From: CAWCUZ01 sp963798795
GTDB lineage: Bacteria > Acidobacteriota > Vicinamibacteria > Vicinamibacterales > SCN-69-37
Length of the DNA: 64,000 bases
Assembly (NCBI GenBank): GCA_963798795.1
Contig: CAWCUZ010000001.1
Span: 1,860,001 to 1,924,000, forward strand
Direction: 5' to 3'
The notes under the pieces were generated by a model. That model was not told the DNA's origin and did no database searches. It was given only the letters and a program-made list of their open reading frames with translations. Numbering within the stretch: position 1 is the first letter of the stretch; every line of letters starts with the position of its first letter. Below, piece after piece: positions 57,007 through 64,000 of this stretch. The position numbers and the translations under genes were made by a program.

Positions 57007-58707
57007 ATGACGACGCACTCCTCGTTCCTCCGCCGTGCGAGCTCGGCCCTCTTTATCGGCCTGTTCGCGTCAGCCCTTTGCGCCGCCCCGCAGGCGGCTC
57101 TGGCACAGCACCACGCCCGGATGGCCCGTGACCTGACGCGGGACCTCAGCGACGGCACGACCGGGCCGATCAAGGTGCTCATCCAGGCGCCGCAGTCGGA
57201 GATCGACCGGCTGGCCCACGCCTACGGCATGCGGGTCGAGAAGCGCCTGGACATGGGCGCGGTGCTGTCAGGGACGGGCCAGCAGATCACCCGGCTCTCG
57301 ACCGATGCCGGCGTGACCTCGATTCAGAAGGACAACGTGGTCACCAGCACGATGGCGGTGACCACCGCGGCGACCGGCGCGAACCAGCTCTGGAGCGGGA
57401 GCGGCACGGCCTGGGGCGGCCTGACGGGCCGCAACATCACGGTCGCGGTAATCGACTCGGGGATTGCGCACCATCCGGACGTCGATCCGCGCGTCGCCTT
57501 GCGGCTGGACCTCACGCGGTCGGACGACACGCCGTACGACCCGGGCGACGACTACGGGCACGGCACGCACGTGGCGAGCATCATCGCCGGCAACGGCGGC
57601 GGTTCGACCGAGATCGGCATGGCGCCGGGCGCCCGGTTGATCAGTCTGCGCGTGCTGGGGCCGGATGGTTCCGGCTACGTGTCCGACGTCATCCGGGCGG
57701 TGGACTGGTGCATCCGCAACCGCGAGCGTCAGGACATCCGCGTCATCAATCTTTCACTGGGGCACCCCGCGACGACCGGCTACCGTGACGACGAGTTGGC
57801 ACGGTCGGTCGAGCGTGCCGTGCGCGCCGGGATCGTCGTGGTCTCGTCGGCTGGGAACCTGGGCAAGCTCGAGGACGGCACCCCGATCATCGGTGGCATC
57901 GTCTCGCCCGGGTACACGCCCGGAGCCCTGACGGTCGGCGCGCTGAATACGCACGGCACGGTCGCGACGAGCGACGACGGCGTGACGACCTACAGTTCGC
58001 GCGGGCCGGTCGGCGACCCCGACGATCCGTCGACGTGGGAAATCAAGCCGGACGTTGTCGCGCCCGGCAATGCCATCATCGCGGCCGGCGCGGAGGGCAG
58101 CTACCTCTGGACGCACTATCCCGACCGGCAGGTGATCGGGCCGAACAACCACACCTATCTGAACCTGTCCGGCTCGAGCATGTCGACCGCGGTGGTGTCG
58201 GGGGCCGTGGCGCAGTTGCTCCAGGCACAACCGAGGCTGACACCGGCTCAAGTGAAGGCTGCCCTCCAGTTTACGGCTCACCATTTGGACGGATTCGGAC
58301 TGGTTGAACAGGGAGCAGGCGCCATCAATGTTCCTCTAGCTGCGGCCGTGATTGCCGAACGCGATCCTCGGCGAGCGCCCCGAGTGGACGTGATTGGCGG
58401 TGAGACGGTTGAAGCCGGCCACATCGCGTTCGGAAATACCATGGTTTGGGGCAGCCGCTACGTCCATGACGACACTATGGTTTGGGGTTCCACGATGGTG
58501 TGGGGCTCAACCATGGTCTGGGGCTCAACCATGGTTTGGGGAAGCAACGTGTGGGGCAACACGATGGTGTGGGGCTCGACCATGGTGTGGGGCTCGACCA
58601 TGGTCTGGGGCTCGACAATGGTCTGGGGCTCCACGATGGTGTGGGGTTCGACCATGGTCTGGGGCTCAACCATGGTCTGGGGCTCGACCATGGTCTGGGG
58701 TAGCTGA
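57007..58707 (+). CDS. Secreted S8 subtilisin-like protease with C-terminal TMVWGS repeats
   Basis: 566 residues. A signal peptide (FIGLFASALCAAPQAALAQ) is followed by an I9-like propeptide (VLIQAPQSEIDRLAHAYGMR..GVTSIQKDNVV). The catalytic triad is D150 (VAVIDSGIAHHPDVD), H185 (DDYGHGTHVASIIAG) and S391 (NLSGSSMSTAVVSGAV). The domain ends near residue 470. The last 90 residues are nearly all TMVWGS units (see 58438-58704). The start ATG 57007 gives the best signal peptide. The protease is predicted to be exported; the repeat may anchor, oligomerise or be processed, and none of these is shown by the sequence. Confidence 0.93.
   Translation: MTTHSSFLRRASSALFIGLFASALCAAPQAALAQHHARMARDLTRDLSDGTTGPIKVLIQAPQSEIDRLAHAYGMRVEKRLDMGAVLSGTGQQITRLSTDAGVTSIQKDNVVTSTMAVTTAATGANQLWSGSGTAWGGLTGRNITVAVIDSGIAHHPDVDPRVALRLDLTRSDDTPYDPGDDYGHGTHVASIIAGNGGGSTEIGMAPGARLISLRVLGPDGSGYVSDVIRAVDWCIRNRERQDIRVINLSLGHPATTGYRDDELARSVERAVRAGIVVVSSAGNLGKLEDGTPIIGGIVSPGYTPGALTVGALNTHGTVATSDDGVTTYSSRGPVGDPDDPSTWEIKPDVVAPGNAIIAAGAEGSYLWTHYPDRQVIGPNNHTYLNLSGSSMSTAVVSGAVAQLLQAQPRLTPAQVKAALQFTAHHLDGFGLVEQGAGAINVPLAAAVIAERDPRRAPRVDVIGGETVEAGHIAFGNTMVWGSRYVHDDTMVWGSTMVWGSTMVWGSTMVWGSNVWGNTMVWGSTMVWGSTMVWGSTMVWGSTMVWGSTMVWGSTMVWGSTMVWGS
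58438..58704 (+). repeat. Coding 18-bp repeat array: 13 copies of TMVWGS
   Basis: Thirteen TMVWGS hexapeptides, with RYVHDD after the first and NVWGN after the fifth, form the C-terminus of the S8 protease. The codons vary (ACC/ACG/ACA/ACT, GTT/GTG/GTC, GGC/GGT/GGA, TCG/TCA/TCC/AGC) while the residues do not, which indicates selection on the peptide rather than recent slippage. Confidence 0.95.
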
Positions 58708-58746
58708 CGGAACGCGAGACGGTTGCGTCCGATTTAGGAGAAAGTC

Positions 58747-58782
58747 ATGATCAACATCAGCGCCATTATCGTCTGGAGCTAG
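58747..58782 (+). CDS. Eleven-residue micro-ORF ending in VWS
   Basis: MINISAIIVWS, ATG 58747 to TAG 58782, has AGGAG (58736-58740) six bases upstream, the best ribosome-binding site in this region. It lies 39 bases after the S8 protease stop and just before a hairpin. Its end (IIVWS) resembles the MVWGS repeat. It could be a leader peptide, a signalling peptide or a remnant of another repeat protein. Chance is possible at this length. Confidence 0.4.
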   Translation: MINISAIIVWS

Positions 58783-58786
58783 ACCC

Positions 58787-58820
58787 CACCCAGTAAGGGG
58801 ACCAAGCGCTCCCCTGGGTG
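58787..58820 (+). terminator. Hairpin after the micro-ORF
   Basis: CACCCAG (58787-58793) plus GGGGA (58797-58801) pairs with TCCCCTGGGTG (58810-58820), leaving a short bulge and an eight-base loop. It begins five bases after the micro-ORF stop. No T-run is present. It could be a terminator or an attenuator between the protease and the HD-GYP gene. Confidence 0.55.
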
Positions 58821-58969
58821 TTCGCGGGCTGCCTATGTGCCGATATCTGATCGGGGAGTGAGGTCTCGGATCGGAGCGGCGGTCCCAATTACACTAGGCT
58901 TGTGGTCTTGGGGCGCCGGCACAGGGTGGCATGCTGTTCTTCTGAGGAACGGTTCTCCGCTGCACCCAT

Positions 58970-60928
58970 ATGCCTTCATCGACGTCAAACGTCTCGGCTG
59001 GCACTCGAGCTTACGTTTTCACGATTGCTCTTCTCGGAGCGGTGGTCGTCGCCCTCAGTGTCTCAGAGTTAGCTGCCCAGGGACCCGAGTGGCGGAACCA
59101 GTGGCTCTCGCTGGTTGGCCTCACCTTGTTGAGCGGGCTTTTGCCCGTCACTCTGCCGACAATCAACGTCAGCATCTCGGTATCGGAGACTTTTCTGGTT
59201 GCCGGTACGCTGCTGTTCGGACCTGCCGGTGGCACCGTTCTCGTTCTTCTCGACGCGCTGGTGATCTCAACCCGGCTCGCCTGGTCCAGAAGACTCCGCT
59301 GGGAGCAAGTTGTATTCAACTTGGCCGCCCCGGCTTTGTCGATTTGGGTTGCCGCGACCGTCGCTGAAATCCGGCCCCTCTTTGCGACAGAGTCTGCGCT
59401 CGACGCTTCGTTCGTCGTGCATCTTGCTCTCTTTACACTTCTGTACTTTCTCCTGAACAGCTGGCTGCTCACCTTCGCGTTGGCGCTGCAACAGCGGACC
59501 GCGCCTCAGCGGATCTGGTTGACGCACTTCAAGGAACTGCTGGTCAACTACTTGGCTGGGGCGAGCATCGCCGCCCTGCTCGTCTATAACACCCGGACGG
59601 TTGACCCGACGTTTGTGGCAGTGATATCGCCACTCTTGATAGTTCTGTACTTGATGTATCAGTGGTCTAACAAGCGCGTAGAGGCCGAGCGAGAGAAGAA
59701 CGCTCAGCTCAATCGCGTCTTCTTGTCGACGATCGAAGCGTTGGCGCTCGCCATCGACGCCAAGGACCAAGTTACGCACGGGCATATCCGTCGGGTTCAG
59801 CGATACACAATGTCCCTTGCGGAATCGCTCGGTGTCAAAGATGAAAAACTGCTGGACGCCTTGCGGGCTGCCGCGCTTCTCCATGATACCGGCAAGCTCG
59901 CAGTTCCCGAGTACATCTTGAACAAACCTGGCCCCCTTACGGCGTCGGAATTCGAACGGATGAAGGTTCACGCCGCCGTAGGGGCTGACATTTTGAGGTC
60001 GATCGATTTCCCCTATCCGGTAGAACCAATTGTTCGGCACCACCACGAAAGCTGGGACGGAACGGGATATCCAGAGGGCAAGAAAGGACAAGAGATCCCG
60101 TTGGGTGCTCGCATCCTGTCGGTCGTCGATTGCTATGACGCGCTTACGTCGGACCGTCCCTATAGGCCGAGGTATTCCAGGCCACAGGCCGAATCCGTCC
60201 TCCGCGAAAGGCGCGGGACCATGTATGACCCATGGGTCGTTGACGAGTTCCTGCGCATTCTGGACAAACTGGAGAAGATGGATGCCGCTGAACAAGCGGA
60301 GGTGGAAGCGGCTGGAGGTACTGTCGCCCCATGGCTGACGCGCGGCAGGTTCGACGTGATCAGCGCGACCACTGCCGAAGATCGCGAATTCAATGAACTG
60401 CGACGTGAACTGCCGAAAGCCACGTCCCTTGACGGAGCCGCCGACGTCCTGTTCAGACACGTCCGTCGCGTGATACCGACCGCGAGCGCCACCTTGTATG
60501 TGCCTTCGAAGGACGGCGACCAACTGGTAGTCGCCCGCACGACGGGAGTGGGAAGTTCCGCGATCTCTGATCTGCGGATCGCCGTCGGTGAACGGATTTC
60601 CGGCTGGGCGTTTGCTCACAAACAGGCGGTGTTTAATTCCGATGCGACGCTTGAGTTGGGCCCTGTGGCTAAGACATTTTCCGTGCCCTTGCGCTACGCA
60701 ATCGCGGTGCCATTGCTCGACCGACAGCCAATTGGAGTCGTGACGTTATACGGCAGCGAGCCTTTCGAGGCCGATCATCGCCGCATGCTGGAAAGTGCCG
60801 CGACGCTCTTTGTCTCTTCGGTTCCGGCATCGACCATTAGTCAGTTCCAGCACACTCCGGCGGATACGCGCGGTCCGGAAGAAGCCGCTGAGCGACAGAC
60901 CCCGCCGACCAAGACCAGCGTTCACTAA
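58970..60928 (+). CDS. Membrane HD-GYP protein (cyclic-di-GMP phosphodiesterase type) with GAF-like C-terminus
   Basis: 652 residues. About seven to eight N-terminal helices (residues 15-235) form a membrane sensor region. The HD-GYP domain spans about residues 250-420: H305-D306 in ALLHDTGKLAVPEYI, HHHESWDGTGYPEG with G366-Y367-P368, and ARILSVVDCYDALTSDRPYR. A GAF-like domain lies at about 470-620. HD-GYP enzymes hydrolyse c-di-GMP. Base composition is lower in GC (57% by hand count over 59401-59520) than the core genes. No obvious Shine-Dalgarno for ATG 58970; the 187-base gap before it holds the hairpin and no clear promoter. Confidence 0.92.
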   Translation: MPSSTSNVSAGTRAYVFTIALLGAVVVALSVSELAAQGPEWRNQWLSLVGLTLLSGLLPVTLPTINVSISVSETFLVAGTLLFGPAGGTVLVLLDALVISTRLAWSRRLRWEQVVFNLAAPALSIWVAATVAEIRPLFATESALDASFVVHLALFTLLYFLLNSWLLTFALALQQRTAPQRIWLTHFKELLVNYLAGASIAALLVYNTRTVDPTFVAVISPLLIVLYLMYQWSNKRVEAEREKNAQLNRVFLSTIEALALAIDAKDQVTHGHIRRVQRYTMSLAESLGVKDEKLLDALRAAALLHDTGKLAVPEYILNKPGPLTASEFERMKVHAAVGADILRSIDFPYPVEPIVRHHHESWDGTGYPEGKKGQEIPLGARILSVVDCYDALTSDRPYRPRYSRPQAESVLRERRGTMYDPWVVDEFLRILDKLEKMDAAEQAEVEAAGGTVAPWLTRGRFDVISATTAEDREFNELRRELPKATSLDGAADVLFRHVRRVIPTASATLYVPSKDGDQLVVARTTGVGSSAISDLRIAVGERISGWAFAHKQAVFNSDATLELGPVAKTFSVPLRYAIAVPLLDRQPIGVVTLYGSEPFEADHRRMLESAATLFVSSVPASTISQFQHTPADTRGPEEAAERQTPPTKTSVH

Positions 60929-61030
60929 CCGAGGTCCTGGTACAACCTTCGAGTCCTCGGGACGGCTCGCGGTAGGATTGCGCGGCCAAATCTGCTATTG
61001 TCCCGAGTCCAACCCCAGAGGTGGACGTCG

Positions 61031-63721
61031 GTGCACGAAGGAGAGGCGAAAACGACTGCCCAGAGGGGCGGCCCCGTTGGACGGACTTTGGCGCAACGGG
61101 CCCTCTCCTCAGCCAACGAGTTATTCCGGTCGGGCCGGTCTGGAGAGGTCGCAGGCGTCCTAGACGAACTGGACGAATCGATTCTCACTCAGCCAGAGAA
61201 AGCCCAAGTGGCTCTCCTGCGTGGCATTGCGTCGTGCGACCTGGGCGACATCTGCCAGGCTCAGGACGACCTCCGGAAGGCCGTGGAGTTCTCGAAAGCG
61301 CTATCTCCGGAGAAGCAGTTCGAGACTTCGCTGGCCCTTTATGGCCGCGAGGCGCAGTTTCAGACCGCCGATGACGGATTGCCGCTACTCTCGCAAGTGA
61401 GACAATTGGCGGCGATTGTCGGCGGTGCCGCGTCGCTCGCAGGCCTGCATTTGACCGTCGCACGTCTTGAGGCCTGTCGCGGGCACTGCATCAATGCCCG
61501 TCGGCACCTGAGAATTGCCAAGAGTCTCTCTGGCCAGACGGACTCGTTGGGGCTCGAGTGCATGGTCGATTTGGTCGATTCCGCCCTTGAGGTCTATGGC
61601 GGAAATCTGGTCCGGGCAAACGCTTCCGCCCGGTCCGCTCTCGAGCAAGCGCGCTTGGGACAGCTGAAAGTGCCGACGGCAGGGGCCCTGACGAACATCG
61701 GGTACCTCGCGCTCTGCGCCGGCAGCCCTACCCGGTGCCGAGACTACCTTGGTGCGGCGCTTCGAATCTGCGATCAGCTTCCGTTCGTTCAGCACAGCGT
61801 CCACGACAGCTTGGCGCAAGCTGCGCTTTTCTCCGGCGACCTGTGCGAGTGCCGAAGAGAGATCGACCAATGCGCTGTGGCTCTCGGCCGCCATCGAGTG
61901 CCGTCCAGGTCTTGGTACGACCTAGTTCACCAGCTCACGCGCTGCGCCTACTTCGAGCACCTGGAGGACTGGCGCGCGGTCATCGAGATCGCGGACGCCA
62001 CGGAACCGGAGCTCGCCCGGCGCCAGTACAAGGCCATCCGCACCTCCCTGCTCTGCGCCAAGGCGCGCGCGCTCGCGCAGCTCGATCGGCTGCCCGCCGC
62101 CGATGCCGCCCTGGCCGCCGCCGTTCGCGCCTGCCCGCGCGGCGCCGTCGACCCACTCATCACCCTCGAAGGATCCAAGGCCGTCTGCCTGGCCCTTCAG
62201 GGCGACACCGCCCGCAGCGACCTGCACTTCGAGCGCGCACTGGCCGCCTGTCGCGCCATCGGTCACCGCTACCATGAGTGGTGGCTCGAGCGGGAGCGCG
62301 AGCGGCTGCCCCGTCGCCGCCCGGCACCGGGCCCGTCCGCGCGCGAGACCGACATCACCACGAGCGCCCTGCTGCTCAACGATGTCGCTGCCCTCGTCGG
62401 CGCCGGCCATTCGATCGACCTGCTCGCACAGCGCACGGCCGAAATTCTCCGGGCCACGCCGATGCGATCGCGCCTCGATCTGCAGATCACCTCCGGCGCC
62501 GAGTACCAGCCGGAACCCACCGCCGTCTGGGACACGGGCTCCGACGGCTCGGTCGCTATCCGGCTCCGCGGTTCCGACCGCACCGCCGTCATCCGCGTGC
62601 GCGACGTCCATGCGCTCGACGAGATCTCGCTCCTCAAGAGCCTCGCCGACCTCGTCCACGCGGCCGTGAACCGCACCGCCGACACCGAGTCGGAAGACGA
62701 AGACCAGAACCTCTGGCCGAGATCCACCGTCCCGTCCGGCGACGCGATCTTCCAGTCTCCGCGCATGGCGGAACTGCTGAAAGTCGCGACGCGGCTGGCC
62801 AGCACGAGGCTGCCCGTGCTCGTCAGCGGCGAAACGGGCACCGGCAAGGAGATCTTCGCGCGACTGATCCACGCGCACAGCCAGGCGGCGGCCGGGCCGT
62901 TCGTCGCGTTCAACTGTTCGTCGCTGCCGCGCGAAATGGTCGAGAGCCAGTTGTTCGGACACCGGCGCGGCGCCTTCACCGGCGCGATGGACTCCTTTCC
63001 GGGTGTCATCCGCGCGGCCGAGCGCGGCACCCTCTTTCTGGACGAGGTCGGCGAGCTCGACCTGCCCACTCAACCCAAGCTGCTCCGATTCCTGGAATCA
63101 GCCGAAGTTCATCCGGTCGGCGAGACCCGGCCGCAACACGTCTCGGTGCGCGTCGTCGCCGCCACGAATGCCGACCTCGACACGCTCGTCGCCGAGGGCC
63201 GGTTCCGACGCGACCTCCTGTACCGGCTCGACGTGGCGCGCCTGACGCTGCCCCCGCTCCGGGAGCGGAAGGACGAGATCCCCGCCTTTGCCTCGCTCTT
63301 CCTCAGCCGCTACGGACGCGAGTGCCTGCGTTCGGGAATCCGCCTCAGCGACGACCTCATTGCCGCCCTCCTGCTCTTCGACTGGCCTGGCAACATCCGG
63401 CAGCTCGCCAACGAGATGCGGCGGATGATCGCGATGGCCACCGACGGCCAGACGCTCACGAGCCGTGACCTGGCGCCCGAGATTGCCGCCGCCTGGATCG
63501 CCAGTCCGATATCCACACGCGAGTCCGGCCGGCCTTCGGTGGCGATCCGGCTCGACCAGCCGCTCGACCAGGCGATCGCGGAGCTGGAACGGCGCTTCAT
63601 CGAGCGCGCCCTGGACGCGGCCGGTGGACGCGTTGCCGAAGCCGCCCAGCTCCTCGGGCTCTCACGCAAGGGCCTGTTCCTCAAGCGCCGTCGCCGAGGA
63701 CTCGCCGGGCCCCGGCGCTGA
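61031..63721 (+). CDS. Sigma54-dependent activator with N-terminal TPR region and no receiver
   Basis: 896 residues. Residues 15-415 are TPR-like helical repeats (for example LLRGIASCDLGDICQAQDDL; ALTNIGYLALCAGSP). A GAF-like region follows at 430-540. The AAA+ domain has Walker A VSGETGTGKEIFARLI, ELFGHRRGAFTGA-type QLFGHRRGAFTGAMDS, Walker B RGTLFLDEVGELD, and DWPGNIRQLANEMRRM. The Fis-type HTH is at the end (GGRVAEAAQLLGLSRKGLFL). I chose GTG 61031 with GAGGTG seven bases upstream; TTG 60998 is possible. Base composition changes abruptly near 61930, from about 63% to 79% GC by hand count. Activation would be by binding of a protein or ligand rather than phosphorylation. Confidence 0.9.
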   Translation: MHEGEAKTTAQRGGPVGRTLAQRALSSANELFRSGRSGEVAGVLDELDESILTQPEKAQVALLRGIASCDLGDICQAQDDLRKAVEFSKALSPEKQFETSLALYGREAQFQTADDGLPLLSQVRQLAAIVGGAASLAGLHLTVARLEACRGHCINARRHLRIAKSLSGQTDSLGLECMVDLVDSALEVYGGNLVRANASARSALEQARLGQLKVPTAGALTNIGYLALCAGSPTRCRDYLGAALRICDQLPFVQHSVHDSLAQAALFSGDLCECRREIDQCAVALGRHRVPSRSWYDLVHQLTRCAYFEHLEDWRAVIEIADATEPELARRQYKAIRTSLLCAKARALAQLDRLPAADAALAAAVRACPRGAVDPLITLEGSKAVCLALQGDTARSDLHFERALAACRAIGHRYHEWWLERERERLPRRRPAPGPSARETDITTSALLLNDVAALVGAGHSIDLLAQRTAEILRATPMRSRLDLQITSGAEYQPEPTAVWDTGSDGSVAIRLRGSDRTAVIRVRDVHALDEISLLKSLADLVHAAVNRTADTESEDEDQNLWPRSTVPSGDAIFQSPRMAELLKVATRLASTRLPVLVSGETGTGKEIFARLIHAHSQAAAGPFVAFNCSSLPREMVESQLFGHRRGAFTGAMDSFPGVIRAAERGTLFLDEVGELDLPTQPKLLRFLESAEVHPVGETRPQHVSVRVVAATNADLDTLVAEGRFRRDLLYRLDVARLTLPPLRERKDEIPAFASLFLSRYGRECLRSGIRLSDDLIAALLLFDWPGNIRQLANEMRRMIAMATDGQTLTSRDLAPEIAAAWIASPISTRESGRPSVAIRLDQPLDQAIAELERRFIERALDAAGGRVAEAAQLLGLSRKGLFLKRRRRGLAGPRR

Positions 63722-64000
63722 CGACTCTGGTCAGCACCGGACCGCGGCTCGGCTGATCAGACGCCGGCGCCGGCAGAATTCGTCAGCTGACTACCAATCC
63801 AGGTGCCTGAGGCAGCCCGCCGCGGCCCGACCGGCCGCCTCGGGCGTTTTCCGGGCACGTCATGCGGTGTTTCGTGGCACCTGCCTTGCACAGCGGGGCC
63901 ATATGCGTGGCAGTCGTGTGCCTTCCGCCGCCGCCCGGCCGCTGATCCCCTGGCGGCCCGCCATCTGGCCGCTGGCGGGCCACCGGCTGTTCCACGTCTA
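63722..64000 (+). other. Non-coding edge region with possible 5' start of a gene
   Basis: No complete gene is visible after the activator stop. A possible frame begins at ATG 63903 and stays open to the window end, but its sequence (MRGSRVPSAAARPL) is not recognisable and lies only a few bases after the expected start of transcription from the sigma54 promoter at 63875. Confidence 0.4.
63875..63890 (+). promoter_or_regulatory. Sigma54 (RpoN) promoter at the window edge
   Basis: TGGCACCTGCCTTGCA matches TGGCAC-N5-TTGCA at every conserved position; GG (63876-63877) and GC (63888-63889) are ten bases apart. It lies 154 bases after the sigma54 activator stop and fires away from it, so its target gene lies beyond base 64000. 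Confidence 0.85.

Noticed and set aside
58458..58691. Antisense frame encoding MVEPQT-like repeats opposite the VWGS array
   Set aside because: It is the mirror of the protease repeat, without SD or separate start context.
58438..58704. CRISPR array
   Set aside because: The 18-bp units are contiguous, have no spacers and are in frame with the protease.

Overview
The window reads as bacterial chromosome from a GC-rich, diderm (Gram-negative) organism. It carries lpxC, a BamA/TamB/SurA outer-membrane set, lipoproteins with clear lipoboxes, and closely packed, often overlapping (ATGA/GTGA) genes. An S8 protease with a C-terminal tract of TMVWGS repeats, together with the gene content, points to Acidobacteriota, perhaps a Vicinamibacteria-like lineage. 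That placement is inference. No rRNA, tRNA, CRISPR array, prophage or insertion sequence is visible.

Layout. 1-15.4 kb (minus strand) is one long gene train: hslV, hslU, an FN3 lipoprotein, a FAH-family enzyme, a small transaldolase, a three-subunit biotin-dependent acyl-CoA carboxylase, tamB, a long bamA with about seven POTRA-like units, and the start of a SurA-like chaperone. 15.6-25.2 kb is a regulatory and envelope block: a PEGA protein behind a good sigma54 promoter, an ECF sigma/anti-sigma pair, an HTH-receiver fusion, an ABC-F ATPase and a histidine kinase/NtrC-type pair. 25.3-31.4 kb (minus) is xerC, trmFO, topA, dprA. With hslVU this looks like the classical dprA-topA-trmFO-xerC-hslVU cluster split by the regulatory block. 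31.6-36.4 kb (plus) has a TPR protein, a lipoprotein, rplU, rpmA, obgE, nadD, rsfS and comF. 36.3-47.5 kb has tmk, lysA, an ECF sigma/STAS/small-protein trio, lpxC, uvrA, a family III CoA-transferase, an amino-acid permease, a beta-propeller and an HNH protein. 48.1-56.7 kb has an NlpC/P60 lipoprotein facing a long minus-strand operon: a peptide-type binding protein and two permeases (no ATPase present), a HOGA-like aldolase, an AGXT-like aminotransferase, an M48-LysM lipoprotein protease and mtgA. 56.7-63.9 kb (plus) is the most unusual part: the S8 protease with 13 TMVWGS repeats, an 11-residue ORF ending in VWS behind a strong Shine-Dalgarno, a membrane HD-GYP protein, a TPR-AAA+ sigma54 activator without a receiver domain, and a near-perfect sigma54 promoter at the window edge.

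Data quality. Many conserved single-copy genes carry single-base indels that break the frame while the flanking protein sequence stays well conserved. They are densest at 7.5-10 kb, 20.2-24.4 kb and 40.3-42.6 kb. Most are one-base insertions, so I treat them as probable sequencing or assembly errors and annotate the genes at full span. The 31.5-38.9 kb and 57-63.7 kb stretches look clean.
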